Assembly: GCA_040387375.1 (NCBI GenBank)
Contig: JAZKDW010000022.1
Span: forward strand, 46,240-110,239
Direction: 5' to 3'
Source: JAZKDW01 sp040387375
Lineage (GTDB): Bacteria > Pseudomonadota > Gammaproteobacteria > Burkholderiales > Burkholderiaceae_D
DNA: 64,000 bases
Under the pieces are notes generated by a model that saw only the letters and a program-made list of their open reading frames with translations, searched no databases and was not told the DNA's origin. Below, piece by piece: positions 52,194 through 60,604 of this stretch (the stretch's first letter is position 1; every line of letters begins with the position of its first letter). The position numbers and the translations under genes are program-made.

Positions 52194-52964
52194 ATGACGC
52201 GAGTGTTACCGCGTACGAATTTCCACAGCTCAAAACTCATTCGTTGTCTCGCTGACATGGACATGGTGGAGGCGGCCGAGCCCGGGAATGCGTTTGCGGA
52301 AAAACTGGGCCTGTGGATTCACTTTACCGACGCCATCACCCTGTCTGCGGTGCACGACGACGACGTGGCAAATCCGCCAAAACTGCAGCCGGACGCCCGA
52401 TTCGACCCGCGTGCCGCCGTCACTGTCGAATTCGACCGGATACAGGCTGGCCTGATCGATTCGATCATGAAGAGCTGCTCGCCCAGGCTGGGCAAGACAC
52501 ACATCGAACTGCCCGCACCAAAACTTGAGCTGCCGATGGACCTCGCGGCGGCTTACGCGCCGTATCGCCGGTTCTACGATGCACATCAGCACGACATGGA
52601 ATTGCGCCTTCAGCCCCTGCGGGTCAATGTCCGGGCGGCGCTTGCGAAGGTCTCACCAGAGCTCAGGAAACTTGCCGACCTGGACGCGGCGCTCGAGAAG
52701 ATACTGCGCGAGCGCGAGAGTAAATTGCTCTCGAAGGTGCCGCTGCTTCTTAAAAAACGTTTTGAACAATTGTTCAAAGCACATCAACAGATGCTTGTTG
52801 ATACTCAGCAGGCAGACAACCCTGCCGGTTGGATAAAGGCGGGAGCCTGGCTGGCGCGCTTTTGCAATGACATGCAAATGCTGCTGCTGGCTGAAGTGGA
52901 GCTTCGCCTGCAACCGACGGTGGGGCTCATCGAAGCACTCAATAACAAGATACAAAATGAATAG
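52194..52964 (+). CDS. DUF3348 protein, first gene of the motor-like operon
   Basis: A 256-residue soluble protein of the DUF3348 family, known mainly from Burkholderiales. The conserved start is FHSSKLIRCLADMDMVEAAE and a WIHFTDAITLSAVHD block follows. The middle holds PYRRFYDAHQHDMELRLQPL, and the C-terminal half is helical and charged (LLKKRFEQLFKAHQQMLVDT). No membrane segment is present, so it is probably a cytoplasmic partner of the channel protein encoded next, which starts inside its last eight bases. The role of the family is not known. Confidence 0.87.
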   Translation: MTRVLPRTNFHSSKLIRCLADMDMVEAAEPGNAFAEKLGLWIHFTDAITLSAVHDDDVANPPKLQPDARFDPRAAVTVEFDRIQAGLIDSIMKSCSPRLGKTHIELPAPKLELPMDLAAAYAPYRRFYDAHQHDMELRLQPLRVNVRAALAKVSPELRKLADLDAALEKILRERESKLLSKVPLLLKKRFEQLFKAHQQMLVDTQQADNPAGWIKAGAWLARFCNDMQMLLLAEVELRLQPTVGLIEALNNKIQNE

Positions 52965-55125
52965 ACATTTATTTACAGTCGCCTTCGTCCTGGGCGCACT
53001 TGGGATCGTTTGGGTGGGCCGCGGATTTATCGGCGACAGTTATCTGGCGCTGGCGATGACGGGCATCATTGGCGCTGTCTATGTGTTCGGCGCGCTCGAA
53101 TTACGGCAGTTTCGCCAGGCGACATCCACACTGACGGCGGCGCTGGCGGCAATTCCGGAAAACCTTTCGGAACTCGGTGGCTGGCTGGTCAGCGTGCATC
53201 CTTCCCTGCAAAATCCCGTGCGTTTGCGCATCGAGGGCGAGCGTGTCGGTTTGCCCGGTCCCGCCCTCACGCCCTATCTGGTCGGGCTGCTGGTGATGCT
53301 GGGGATGCTGGGTACATTTCTGGGAATGGTCGTCACCCTCAATGGCGCCGTGTTTGCAATGGAAAAAACGACCGATCTTCAGGCAATCCGCTCCGCGCTG
53401 TCGGTGCCGGTCAAGGGATTGGGACTGGCGTTTGGCACCTCGGTAGCAGGGGTTGCCGCATCTGCGATGCTGGGCCTGATGTCGGCACTCTGCCGACGCG
53501 AAAGAATGCTGGCGGCGCAACTGCTGGACACCAGAATTGCGACGGTATTGCGCCCCTTTTCGCTTGCTCATCAGCGCCAGGAAACCTTCAAGGCATTGCA
53601 GTTGCAATCTCAGGCCTTGCCTGCGGTGGTCGATAAACTGCAGGCGATGATGGCGCAGATGGAGGGCATGAGCCAGCAATTGAACCAGCGCCTGCTCAGC
53701 AATCAGGAAGGTTTTCACAGCGATGTCAAAGGTGTATATACCGATCTGGCATCCGCAGTAGATAAATCCCTGCGCGAGAGCCTGAGCCAGAGCGCACATG
53801 CTGCCGGCGAAAGCATCAAACCCGTGCTCGAGGCGGCGATGAGCGGGATCGCACGGGAGGCGACCCTGATGCACGAACGCATGGCCGATACGGTGCAGAT
53901 GCAGCTCGACGGACTTTCCGCGCGTTTCAGCGATACCGCCACCACCGTGTCCGATACCTGGACGGCGGCACTCAGCAGCCACGAACAGGCAAGCAGCAGC
54001 CTCGTCACCGGTGTGGGCCGCTCCCTTGAGGCATTCACCGACACATTCGAGCAGCGTTCCGGCGCCCTTGTGGCTGCAGTGGGCGAAACATACGCCAGCC
54101 TCCGGGCGGATCAGGCAGCGAACGACAGCCAGCGGGAACAGACGTGGACAAAATCGCTGGAAACCATGGCGGCGGCGCTTACCCACGAATTGCAGCAAAC
54201 CAGCGCACAAACGCTTTCCCAGCAACGGCAAATCTGCGACACCCTGACCCGGACCGCGCAAGACATCAACGACCATGCGCAAACCAGCGCCAGCAATACG
54301 CTGCTCGAAACAACACGATTGATCACGTCCGCTGAAGAATTGATGCGCTCCCGCATCACCTCGGAAGCCCAATGGATCGCACAGCACAGCGAACGCATGG
54401 ATCAACTGGCCAGCGTGCTGCAGTCCGAACTCGGCGCGCTCAGGGATGAAGAAACCTTGCGTGGCAATGCCGCGGTTGAACGGCTGGGCCAATTGCAAAC
54501 GGCCCTGGCAAGTCATCTGACCACGCTGGGCACCGCGCTGGAAGAACCGATCACGCGGCTGATAGAAACGGCCTCGGAAGCGCCACGCGCCGCGGCAGAA
54601 GTCATTGGACAATTGCGCCAGGAAATCTCCAGCAGCGTTGCGCGCGACAACGAACTGCTTGAGGAACGCAGCCGCATCCTGGAAACACTCAATGCACTGC
54701 TCGATTCGATCAATCATGCGTCCCTTGAACAGCGCGTCGTGATCGATTCCCTGGTGGCCTCCTCCGCGGTGGCGCTCACCGCTGCCGGCAGCGCGTTTTC
54801 AGACAATGTGGCTACCGAAGCCGCCAAACTTTCCGACATTGCCGCACACGTCACCAGCAGCGCGGTCGAAGTATCGAGCCTGAGCGAAGCTTTCGGTTTT
54901 GCCGTGCACTCGTTCAATGAAGCCAATGAAAAGCTGATCGCCAACCTGCAGCGCATTGAAGGCGCAATGGACAAATCCATGCTGAGAAGCGACGAACAGC
55001 TTGCCTATTACGTGGCCCAGGCGCGAGAAATCATCGACTTGAGCATGATGTCGCAAAAAGAAATTTTTGAAGAGCTGCGCCAACTCCCGGGCAAACAAGC
55101 CGTGTCTGCCGAGGAGGCCGGCTAA
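52957..55125 (+). CDS. DUF802 membrane protein, MotA/ZorA-like with a long coiled tail
   Basis: A 722-residue protein starting at ATG 52957 inside the end of the DUF3348 gene. Four membrane helices are visible: residues about 5-24, 29-48, 106-128 (PYLVGLLVMLGMLGTFLGMV) and 154-178 (LGLAFGTSVAGVAASAMLGL). The last two match the conserved pore pair of MotA/TolQ/ExbB proteins. After residue 190 a tail of about 530 residues is almost entirely alpha-helical with coiled-coil character and ends in the cytoplasm. A MotA-like channel with such a tail next to a MotB-like protein is the plan of ZorA in Zorya systems. The link to DUF802 rests on motif and neighbours. Confidence 0.82.
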   Translation: MNRHLFTVAFVLGALGIVWVGRGFIGDSYLALAMTGIIGAVYVFGALELRQFRQATSTLTAALAAIPENLSELGGWLVSVHPSLQNPVRLRIEGERVGLPGPALTPYLVGLLVMLGMLGTFLGMVVTLNGAVFAMEKTTDLQAIRSALSVPVKGLGLAFGTSVAGVAASAMLGLMSALCRRERMLAAQLLDTRIATVLRPFSLAHQRQETFKALQLQSQALPAVVDKLQAMMAQMEGMSQQLNQRLLSNQEGFHSDVKGVYTDLASAVDKSLRESLSQSAHAAGESIKPVLEAAMSGIAREATLMHERMADTVQMQLDGLSARFSDTATTVSDTWTAALSSHEQASSSLVTGVGRSLEAFTDTFEQRSGALVAAVGETYASLRADQAANDSQREQTWTKSLETMAAALTHELQQTSAQTLSQQRQICDTLTRTAQDINDHAQTSASNTLLETTRLITSAEELMRSRITSEAQWIAQHSERMDQLASVLQSELGALRDEETLRGNAAVERLGQLQTALASHLTTLGTALEEPITRLIETASEAPRAAAEVIGQLRQEISSSVARDNELLEERSRILETLNALLDSINHASLEQRVVIDSLVASSAVALTAAGSAFSDNVATEAAKLSDIAAHVTSSAVEVSSLSEAFGFAVHSFNEANEKLIANLQRIEGAMDKSMLRSDEQLAYYVAQAREIIDLSMMSQKEIFEELRQLPGKQAVSAEEAG

Positions 55126-55757
55126 TGGACGACAACGACGCCGGTGTGGAAAACACCGCGCCGGTCTGGGCCGTTTTTGGCGACCTGATGTCCGGTTTGC
55201 TGGGTGCCTTTGTGCTGATCCTGGTGGGTGTGGTGGGTGTGCAGATGGAGTTGACATCGCACCTGCAGGACGAAGTGAAAAAGCGCCAGGTCGAAGAGCA
55301 GCGCCGCATGACCCTGGAAAAAGCGCTGGCGATACCGTTGGCAACGGGCCGCATCACGCTCAACAACGGCCGCATTGGCATCAGTGGCCAGGTACTGTTC
55401 GCACTCAACTCGGACCAGTTGCAGCCTGAAGGCCGGCAACTGTTAAAAAGCCTGGTCACCCCGCTGCGGGCTTATTTGACTGCGCGTGACGAACTGCTGA
55501 TGGTGAGCGGATTTACCGATGACAAGTCCATGCGGGGCGGCGGCCCCTTCGCCGACAATTGGGAATTATCGGCCCAGCGCGCGTTGACCGTCACCCGCTC
55601 CCTGATCGACGAAGGGATGCCGTCTTCCATGGTATTTGCGGCAGCTTTTGGCGCCGAGCAGCCGGTAAAACCCAACACCGATGACACCGCGCGCGCGCAA
55701 AACCGGCGGGTGGAAATGGCGCCCGTGCCTAAGACCCCCACCGCCAAAACGCCGTAA
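55125..55757 (+). CDS. OmpA-family MotB/ZorB-like protein
   Basis: A 210-residue protein with one N-terminal helix carrying a membrane-embedded Asp (VWAVFGDLMSGLLGAFVLIL, Asp 20), the ion-carrying residue position of MotB, ExbD and ZorB. A short linker leads to an OmpA-like peptidoglycan-binding domain (about 85-200) with LFALNSDQLQPEG, NWELSAQRALTVTRSL and the closing AQNRRVEM, in which the Asp/Arg pair that binds diaminopimelate is in place. The ATG overlaps the channel gene's stop by one base. It should form the stator/plug partner of the MotA-like protein. Confidence 0.9.
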   Translation: MDDNDAGVENTAPVWAVFGDLMSGLLGAFVLILVGVVGVQMELTSHLQDEVKKRQVEEQRRMTLEKALAIPLATGRITLNNGRIGISGQVLFALNSDQLQPEGRQLLKSLVTPLRAYLTARDELLMVSGFTDDKSMRGGGPFADNWELSAQRALTVTRSLIDEGMPSSMVFAAAFGAEQPVKPNTDDTARAQNRRVEMAPVPKTPTAKTP

Positions 55758-55758
55758 C

Positions 55759-56502
55759 ATGAATGAAGCCGATCACAGGGAAATTGCGGATACGCCACCG
55801 GATTCATCCGCTGATTTCAACACGCTGATCGCTTCCCTGCGCACGGCAGGCGCGGACCGGTTTGATCCCGTGCGCCTGCACTACATCGAAGTGCTGGCCA
55901 GACGCGCAGAGGCGCATGACGGAAACGTCAAACGCATGCTCGACGCCAGGCTGGCGCAAGCGCTGGCGGCGTTTGCAGAACGTTTTGAAAAAGCGCAATC
56001 CGATGCCAGGGAAACCATCGCTCGGATAGTGCAGCACTTTCCGCATGCGGCCGAGGAACTGCAGCGGTTTTTTGCCGCCAGTGATTTCAAGGGATTAAAA
56101 CGATTTATCGCCACCCTGGAGACAAGCGGGCAACACACATCGCTGTCTGCCTTGGTGCGCCAGCTTGAGCAACACGCTCCGGAAAATAGTCATACGCGTC
56201 TGGAGGGGATTGCCGGATCGCGTCCCGAACTGAAAACCATACGAAATTTCAGAAATACCTGGTCAAAACTGAGCGCTGACAAGCAAGTGACACAAGCACT
56301 TGAACAAGCCCCAAGGAATGCCGGACCGATCAATTCGCACATGCTGGTGCTGCGCTCACTGGCATTGATGCGCGATATCTCACCCGATTACCTGAACCGG
56401 TTCATGTCCTACGCAGATACCTTGTTATGTCTCGATCAATGCGAGAAAGAAAAGCCGGGCGCGCCAAAAAAACGTCAGGGTACGAAAGCGGCGAAAAAAT
56501 AG
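55759..56502 (+). CDS. DUF2894 protein, last gene of the motor-like operon
   Basis: A 247-residue soluble protein of the DUF2894 family, starting one base after the OmpA-like gene stop. Helical segments predominate (RLAQALAAFAERFEKAQSDA; SPDYLNRFMSYADTLLCLDQ), with RNFRNTWSKLSADKQVTQAL near residue 175 as the best conserved block of the family, and the end is lysine-rich (KKRQGTKAAKK), which could contact nucleic acid or membrane. It has no catalytic motif that I can see. By position it is a cytoplasmic partner of the motor-like complex. Confidence 0.85.
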   Translation: MNEADHREIADTPPDSSADFNTLIASLRTAGADRFDPVRLHYIEVLARRAEAHDGNVKRMLDARLAQALAAFAERFEKAQSDARETIARIVQHFPHAAEELQRFFAASDFKGLKRFIATLETSGQHTSLSALVRQLEQHAPENSHTRLEGIAGSRPELKTIRNFRNTWSKLSADKQVTQALEQAPRNAGPINSHMLVLRSLALMRDISPDYLNRFMSYADTLLCLDQCEKEKPGAPKKRQGTKAAKK

Positions 56503-56887
56503 TGCACGATGGATTGCACAGCTTTGCCATCCAGGGGCTAAATCCCCACGCGGAATAAATTGGGAGATGGATGTGGGCCTGGCCGCGGCCAAAGACGCTC
56601 ACAATTTATTTTGGGTGGGTACATAAGGATTAGATTCGAGATCAATAAAAAGCTCGCACTTCCTAGACAGAGGATGTGCGAAACAACGTTTTCGCTCAGT
56701 TCGCTCCCCTTGCTTGTTGCTTTTATGCTCAATCGCAATCTCTGATATTAAACCGGCATTTTGTGGTTTATAACGAAGCAGGCATCTGCCTCCATGACCG
56801 GCCGCAATTATTCTGACGATGAGGACTAACAGGGCCTCATCAAGGAGGCCGGGTTCGATTGTTCAAATCCTGCACGTCGGAGCCAAA
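56503..56887. other. Intergenic region between the motor-like operon and the SH3 protein
   Basis: A 385-bp stretch of lower GC content with no clear gene. A string resembling a tRNA 3' end (GTTCAAATC and later GGAGCCA, 56858-56885) occurs before the next gene, but no matching acceptor or T stem can be formed, so it is at most a remnant. No convincing terminator was found after the DUF2894 stop. Confidence 0.4.
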
Positions 56888-58546
56888 ATGCAATTATCAG
56901 CCATCATCGCTGGTGCGCCCCTGATCCTGACAATGTTAACGCCTCTGGCTGTTCAGGCCGCGCTTCCCACCCAGCCACCGCGTTGGGTGCTGGTCGACGA
57001 TTTGCGCGTACGCGAAGGTCCAGGCTCCGAGCGCAAAGTCACCGGTACGCTGGCGCGCGGCGCCGAGTTGATCCTCAAGGCCACGACTGAAGTCGACGGT
57101 TTTTGCCTGGTCAAAGGCGAGGGCCATTATGGCTACGTGGCCTGCAAGTATCTGAGCGCCGATCGCATCGCACGGCCAAGGGCCGGTGAGGACGGGGTGG
57201 ATGCAGCGCAGCGCTGGGTGAGCGGCAATGCGGTGATACTTCGCGAGGCGCCGCGTCCCGATGCCGCCGTCGCAGGCCGATTGGCGCTGAACGCTACGGT
57301 GAAGCTGTTGGGCGAGCAATCCGGAACCGGCTACTGCGAAGTTCAGCCGGCGAGTAGTCCGAGTGGTTACACCGCTTGTCGCTATCTCGCGTCGACGCCG
57401 GTGATCCTGTCCCACATCCGGGGCTACCGAATGGCCGATGAAACGCCGTCTCCCGATTACGACCCCGAACGCGCGTTCTGGCTGGAACCCGGTTGGCGTG
57501 CGCTGGAACAGTATGCAGAGTACCTGAAGGGGAGCCATCCACCGCAAGGACCCTGGCCGCGCAACGAGGCGCTGGAGAAAATGAAAGCGCATCTGGCTTT
57601 GGGGCTGAAGGGCCGCAAGCCCGAGCCCTGGCCGGACTGGCTGGAACTCAAGAAGCGCGAGGTCAGGCAGAGCGGCGAAGCGCGCCGCTTGCAGGCAGAA
57701 GGCAAGAAGGCGACGGACATGTTTTTAGGACGCGAGGAGCCGATGCCCAACTTGATCGTCAACTCCGGGGTGGCGGAGCACATTGTTAGTCTGGTGCGGG
57801 CGCTGGAGTTCCCCAGCATACGCCCTTCCCTGTTTCGCAGCGAGGCGGAACTGGCGCCGCCGAACACCACTGCCGAGGAAGCCAGCGGCCGCTTCGGCAT
57901 CGTATACCGGCAACTGGTCACGCCGCGCCCGAAGCCAAAACCGGGTTCCGAAGACGGCAGCAACGCAGGGCTGTATGACATGCTGGCGCACACGCAGGTG
58001 CTGGTGCGACCGGTACAACGCGTGCAGTTGTTACGCGATGGTCGGTGGCGCGCGGAATCAAGTCTGATTCGTGAGAAGGAGATCCTGTGGCGTGACGTCG
58101 ATGAACCCATGTGCGAGGGCTGGGCTCCAGGTTTTCGGTTCGGTGATGCCGACACCCGCATCTGGCGCTACTTCAGTGGCGAAACCTCCCCTGAAGCCAT
58201 GCCCCAGACTATCCGGCAAGATAGCTTGAAGCGCAATCCCGCCGGAAGCCTGTACGCGTTTTATACGAACATCGATTTGCCACCTGGCCCTGCCATCCGC
58301 ACCGAAACGCAGATGAAGCTAAACCGCGAAGACACCGGCTTTGTGCGGGGAACCCACTTGCACTACGATCTGGATGGCGACGGCATTCCCGATCTCTCTG
58401 TGTGGGAGGGTGAGGGAAAAGGCCCGGGTCACCTCGGCGGCGAGACCACCACCGATGACCGCTGGTACCGTCTGGTGCTGGTCAACATCGGCGGCGCGTG
58501 GAAGGTACTGGGCAGCGATGAATTTAGCTACGGTTGCGGGTGCTGA
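56888..58546 (+). CDS. Exported protein with two SH3-like domains
   Basis: A 552-residue protein. Signal peptide: QLSAIIAGAPLILTMLTPLA, cleaved after a following VQA. Two bacterial SH3 domains follow (about residues 30-90, DDLRVREGPGSERKVTGTLA...GYVACKYLS; about 105-175, GNAVILREAPRPDAAVAGRL...YTACRYL), the usual wall-binding type. The remaining 370 residues are not recognised; they include a Trp-rich segment and, near residue 505, the pattern HYDLDGDGIPDLSVWEG, a calcium-loop-like DxDxDG. The ATG at 56888 was preferred over the longer frame because the signal peptide starts there. Role unknown; probably acts in the periplasm or on the wall. Confidence 0.75.
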   Translation: MQLSAIIAGAPLILTMLTPLAVQAALPTQPPRWVLVDDLRVREGPGSERKVTGTLARGAELILKATTEVDGFCLVKGEGHYGYVACKYLSADRIARPRAGEDGVDAAQRWVSGNAVILREAPRPDAAVAGRLALNATVKLLGEQSGTGYCEVQPASSPSGYTACRYLASTPVILSHIRGYRMADETPSPDYDPERAFWLEPGWRALEQYAEYLKGSHPPQGPWPRNEALEKMKAHLALGLKGRKPEPWPDWLELKKREVRQSGEARRLQAEGKKATDMFLGREEPMPNLIVNSGVAEHIVSLVRALEFPSIRPSLFRSEAELAPPNTTAEEASGRFGIVYRQLVTPRPKPKPGSEDGSNAGLYDMLAHTQVLVRPVQRVQLLRDGRWRAESSLIREKEILWRDVDEPMCEGWAPGFRFGDADTRIWRYFSGETSPEAMPQTIRQDSLKRNPAGSLYAFYTNIDLPPGPAIRTETQMKLNREDTGFVRGTHLHYDLDGDGIPDLSVWEGEGKGPGHLGGETTTDDRWYRLVLVNIGGAWKVLGSDEFSYGCGC

Positions 58547-58646
58547 CGACCAGAGCGTGATTTACCGCTTTGCCCCCGGCTCCGGCGATCACGCGCAATC
58601 AACCATTCAGAACAATGCGGAAGTCTCACTCCGCAAATGGATACTT

Positions 58647-58930
58647 TCAAATCGTTCCCTCGTCGTTCCCGCACAAAGGATCGTAGGGTGTAATAAGCGA
58701 AGCGCATTACACCGTGTTCGATCACTATTGGCAATTGCGAACGCCGGATGGTGGAAGGGTGCAGCAGGGGTTTCGTGAGGCATTGCCTCACGCCTGCGGA
58801 ACGATATTCGCGTGCAAGCGAATATGCGCCCCTCGGCGGGCCCCCTCGGCGGGCCCCCCTGCAAGGGCTGCGCTTTTCCACCCTACGATATTCTGCAAGG
58901 TTTCGCCGCCTGCGCGGGAACGACACGATG
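58647..58930. repeat. Nested repeat locus: REP-like arms containing a GTAG REP pair containing a short element
   Basis: Outer arms CTCGTCGTTCCCGC (58659-58672) and GCGCGGGAACGACACG (58912-58927) are inverted. Between them GTAGGGTGTAATAAGCGAAG begins a GTAG hairpin at 58683, and a second hairpin of the 23935 type ends CTTTTCCACCCTAC at 58886. The second hairpin is split between GGTGGAAG and GGCTGCGC by the 58758-58862 element. The rest of the 58547-59178 gap shows no gene. Confidence 0.8.
58758..58862 (+). repeat. Short mobile palindromic element, copy B
   Basis: Begins GGTGCAGCAGGGGTTTCGTG, contains the GTGAGGCATTGCCTCAC hairpin and a second hairpin ATTCGCGTGCAAGCGAAT, and ends CCCCCTGC, 105 bp in all. 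An internal tandem duplication of CCCCTCGGCGGG adds length compared with the 76-bp copies. AAG is at both borders (58755-58757 and 58863-58865). It interrupts one arm of a GTAG-type REP. Confidence 0.8.
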
Positions 58931-59178
58931 AAAGCAACAATCCGGAACACTCACGCCGAAAACAAATACTTCAAAATTTATTTATGTAAGCACCGCTTAT
59001 TTATGTTGACATCCCCGCATCGTTAAATGTAATCTTCAGTCACTTATGTAATCGTTGCTTACATAAACATCCATCAAACCACTGAATATCGTCACCGCAA
59101 ACCCACAAATTTGCGGCACGAACGTCGCGAAGGATCGCCCTTAAAAAGCAACCGATACCCACTTTTATCGAGTCCATA

Positions 59179-60504
59179 ATGAAAAAATCAATGCGAACAT
59201 TCAGCCGGCACGCAATCGGCGCCGCAGTCGCCATGCAGATCGCCTTCCCTTCCACCGCGCAGGAGCGGGCATTGCCCCCACCCGAGAATACCGATCCGGT
59301 CGCACTGGAGATCATGAAGGGATTTCCTCCGCCGCCAGAAAAGATCGTCACTTTGGGAAATCTGCTGAAATTCCCGAACGGCCGCTGGGGCTTCCAGCAT
59401 ATTCGCGAGCTCGGTCCGACAGCAACTGTCTGGCGTGGAAAAGCGCCAGTGTCGCCGCTGCCGCAAGCGGTGCGGCAGATCGGCAATATTGAATTCCAGG
59501 ACAAGAGCGGCAAGCAGGTCAGCATTGCAGACTGGCAGAAAAATACCTATACCGACGGACTGCTGGTGCTGCACAAAGGCCACATCGTCACTCAACAATA
59601 TCATGCCGGCATGCGCGCCGAAACGCCGCACGCGCTCTGGTCCTTGAGCAAGTCTTTTATCGGTCTTCTGTCGGCGATCCTGATCCAGGAAAAAACGCTG
59701 GATCCGAATGCCAGGGTATCCCAATACCTGCCTGAACTCGTCAACACCGCATGGGGTGATGCGACCGTCCAGCAGACACTGGACATGACAACAGCGGCCA
59801 AATACAGCGAGGTGTTCAGCGATCCGAAATCGGAGATATTCCAATACCTGTTCGCAGGCGGCATCCTGCCCGCGCCAAAGGACTACGCAGGGCCAAAGAC
59901 CATCCATGATTTCCTGAAGACGGTGAAAAAGGAAGGTGAACACGATAGCGGTTTCAAGTACAAGTCGGTCGACACCGAAGTCATGGGCTGGGTACTCTCG
60001 CGCATCACGGGCAAGTCCTTTGCGGAACTGGTATCCGAGCGCATCTGGAGCCAGATCGGCGCTGAGGAAGACGCTTATGTGTGGGTCGACCCGACCGGCA
60101 CGGCACTGTCAAGCATCGGGCTGAACGCGACGCTGCGCGACCTGGGCAGGCTCGGCGAGGCATTGCGGATGGGCGGACGCATCAATGGCAGACAGGCGAT
60201 TCCGCAAGCCGTCGTTGCTGAAATCCGAAAAGGGGCCGATCGCGAGAAATTCAAGGCCAACGGACAGGCTGCGCGATCGGGTTATTCCTATCATGACTAC
60301 TGGTGGATTCCGCACGATGCAGATGGCAGCTTTGAAGCGAAAGGACTGAACGGGCAGCACATCCACATCAATCCGGCGGCGGAGCTGGTGATCGTGAAAC
60401 TTTCGTCGCATCCGATCGGCGACACCGGCTTCACCCACGACATCGACCGCAAGGCATTTGCGGCTATTGCAAAGGCCGTGAGAAATTCCGAAAGATTGAA
60501 ATAA
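59179..60504 (+). CDS. Class C beta-lactamase-fold serine hydrolase, NylB-like
   Basis: A 441-residue exported hydrolase. A signal peptide (HAIGAAVAMQIAFPSTAQ) precedes the domain. The catalytic SxxK tetrad is SLSK (in LWSLSKSFIGLLSAILIQE); KYKSVDTEVMGWVLSRI supplies the Tyr-x-Ser; a YSYHDYWWIPHD block and GLNGQHIHINPAAEL near the end fit 6-aminohexanoate-dimer hydrolase-like (NylB) proteins, which hydrolyse amide or ester bonds. It is a single gene; an acyl-CoA synthetase follows about 100 bp later. Substrate unknown. Confidence 0.87.
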   Translation: MKKSMRTFSRHAIGAAVAMQIAFPSTAQERALPPPENTDPVALEIMKGFPPPPEKIVTLGNLLKFPNGRWGFQHIRELGPTATVWRGKAPVSPLPQAVRQIGNIEFQDKSGKQVSIADWQKNTYTDGLLVLHKGHIVTQQYHAGMRAETPHALWSLSKSFIGLLSAILIQEKTLDPNARVSQYLPELVNTAWGDATVQQTLDMTTAAKYSEVFSDPKSEIFQYLFAGGILPAPKDYAGPKTIHDFLKTVKKEGEHDSGFKYKSVDTEVMGWVLSRITGKSFAELVSERIWSQIGAEEDAYVWVDPTGTALSSIGLNATLRDLGRLGEALRMGGRINGRQAIPQAVVAEIRKGADREKFKANGQAARSGYSYHDYWWIPHDADGSFEAKGLNGQHIHINPAAELVIVKLSSHPIGDTGFTHDIDRKAFAAIAKAVRNSERLK

Positions 60505-60604
60505 TCGCATAAACGCGGAATCAGGCCAGAATTCAGGTACTGTTCTGGAAACGATCAATACCTGCATGCGGTTTTCCGGAGTCGCAATACAAAAAAATAC
60601 AAAG

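Noticed and set aside
53101..54717. Minus-strand reading frame of 538 codons
   Set aside because: A shadow of the DUF802 gene, produced by regular codon bias in its helical tail.
52194..56502. A complete Zorya defence system
   Set aside because: Only the ZorA/ZorB-like core is suggested. No ZorC, ZorD helicase or ZorE HNH-like gene is in the operon or its neighbourhood, so it cannot be called Zorya.
56840..56887. tRNA gene ending GTTCAAATC...GGAGCCA
   Set aside because: No T stem or matching 5' acceptor strand can be formed, and no anticodon arm is visible. At most a degenerate remnant or chance similarity.
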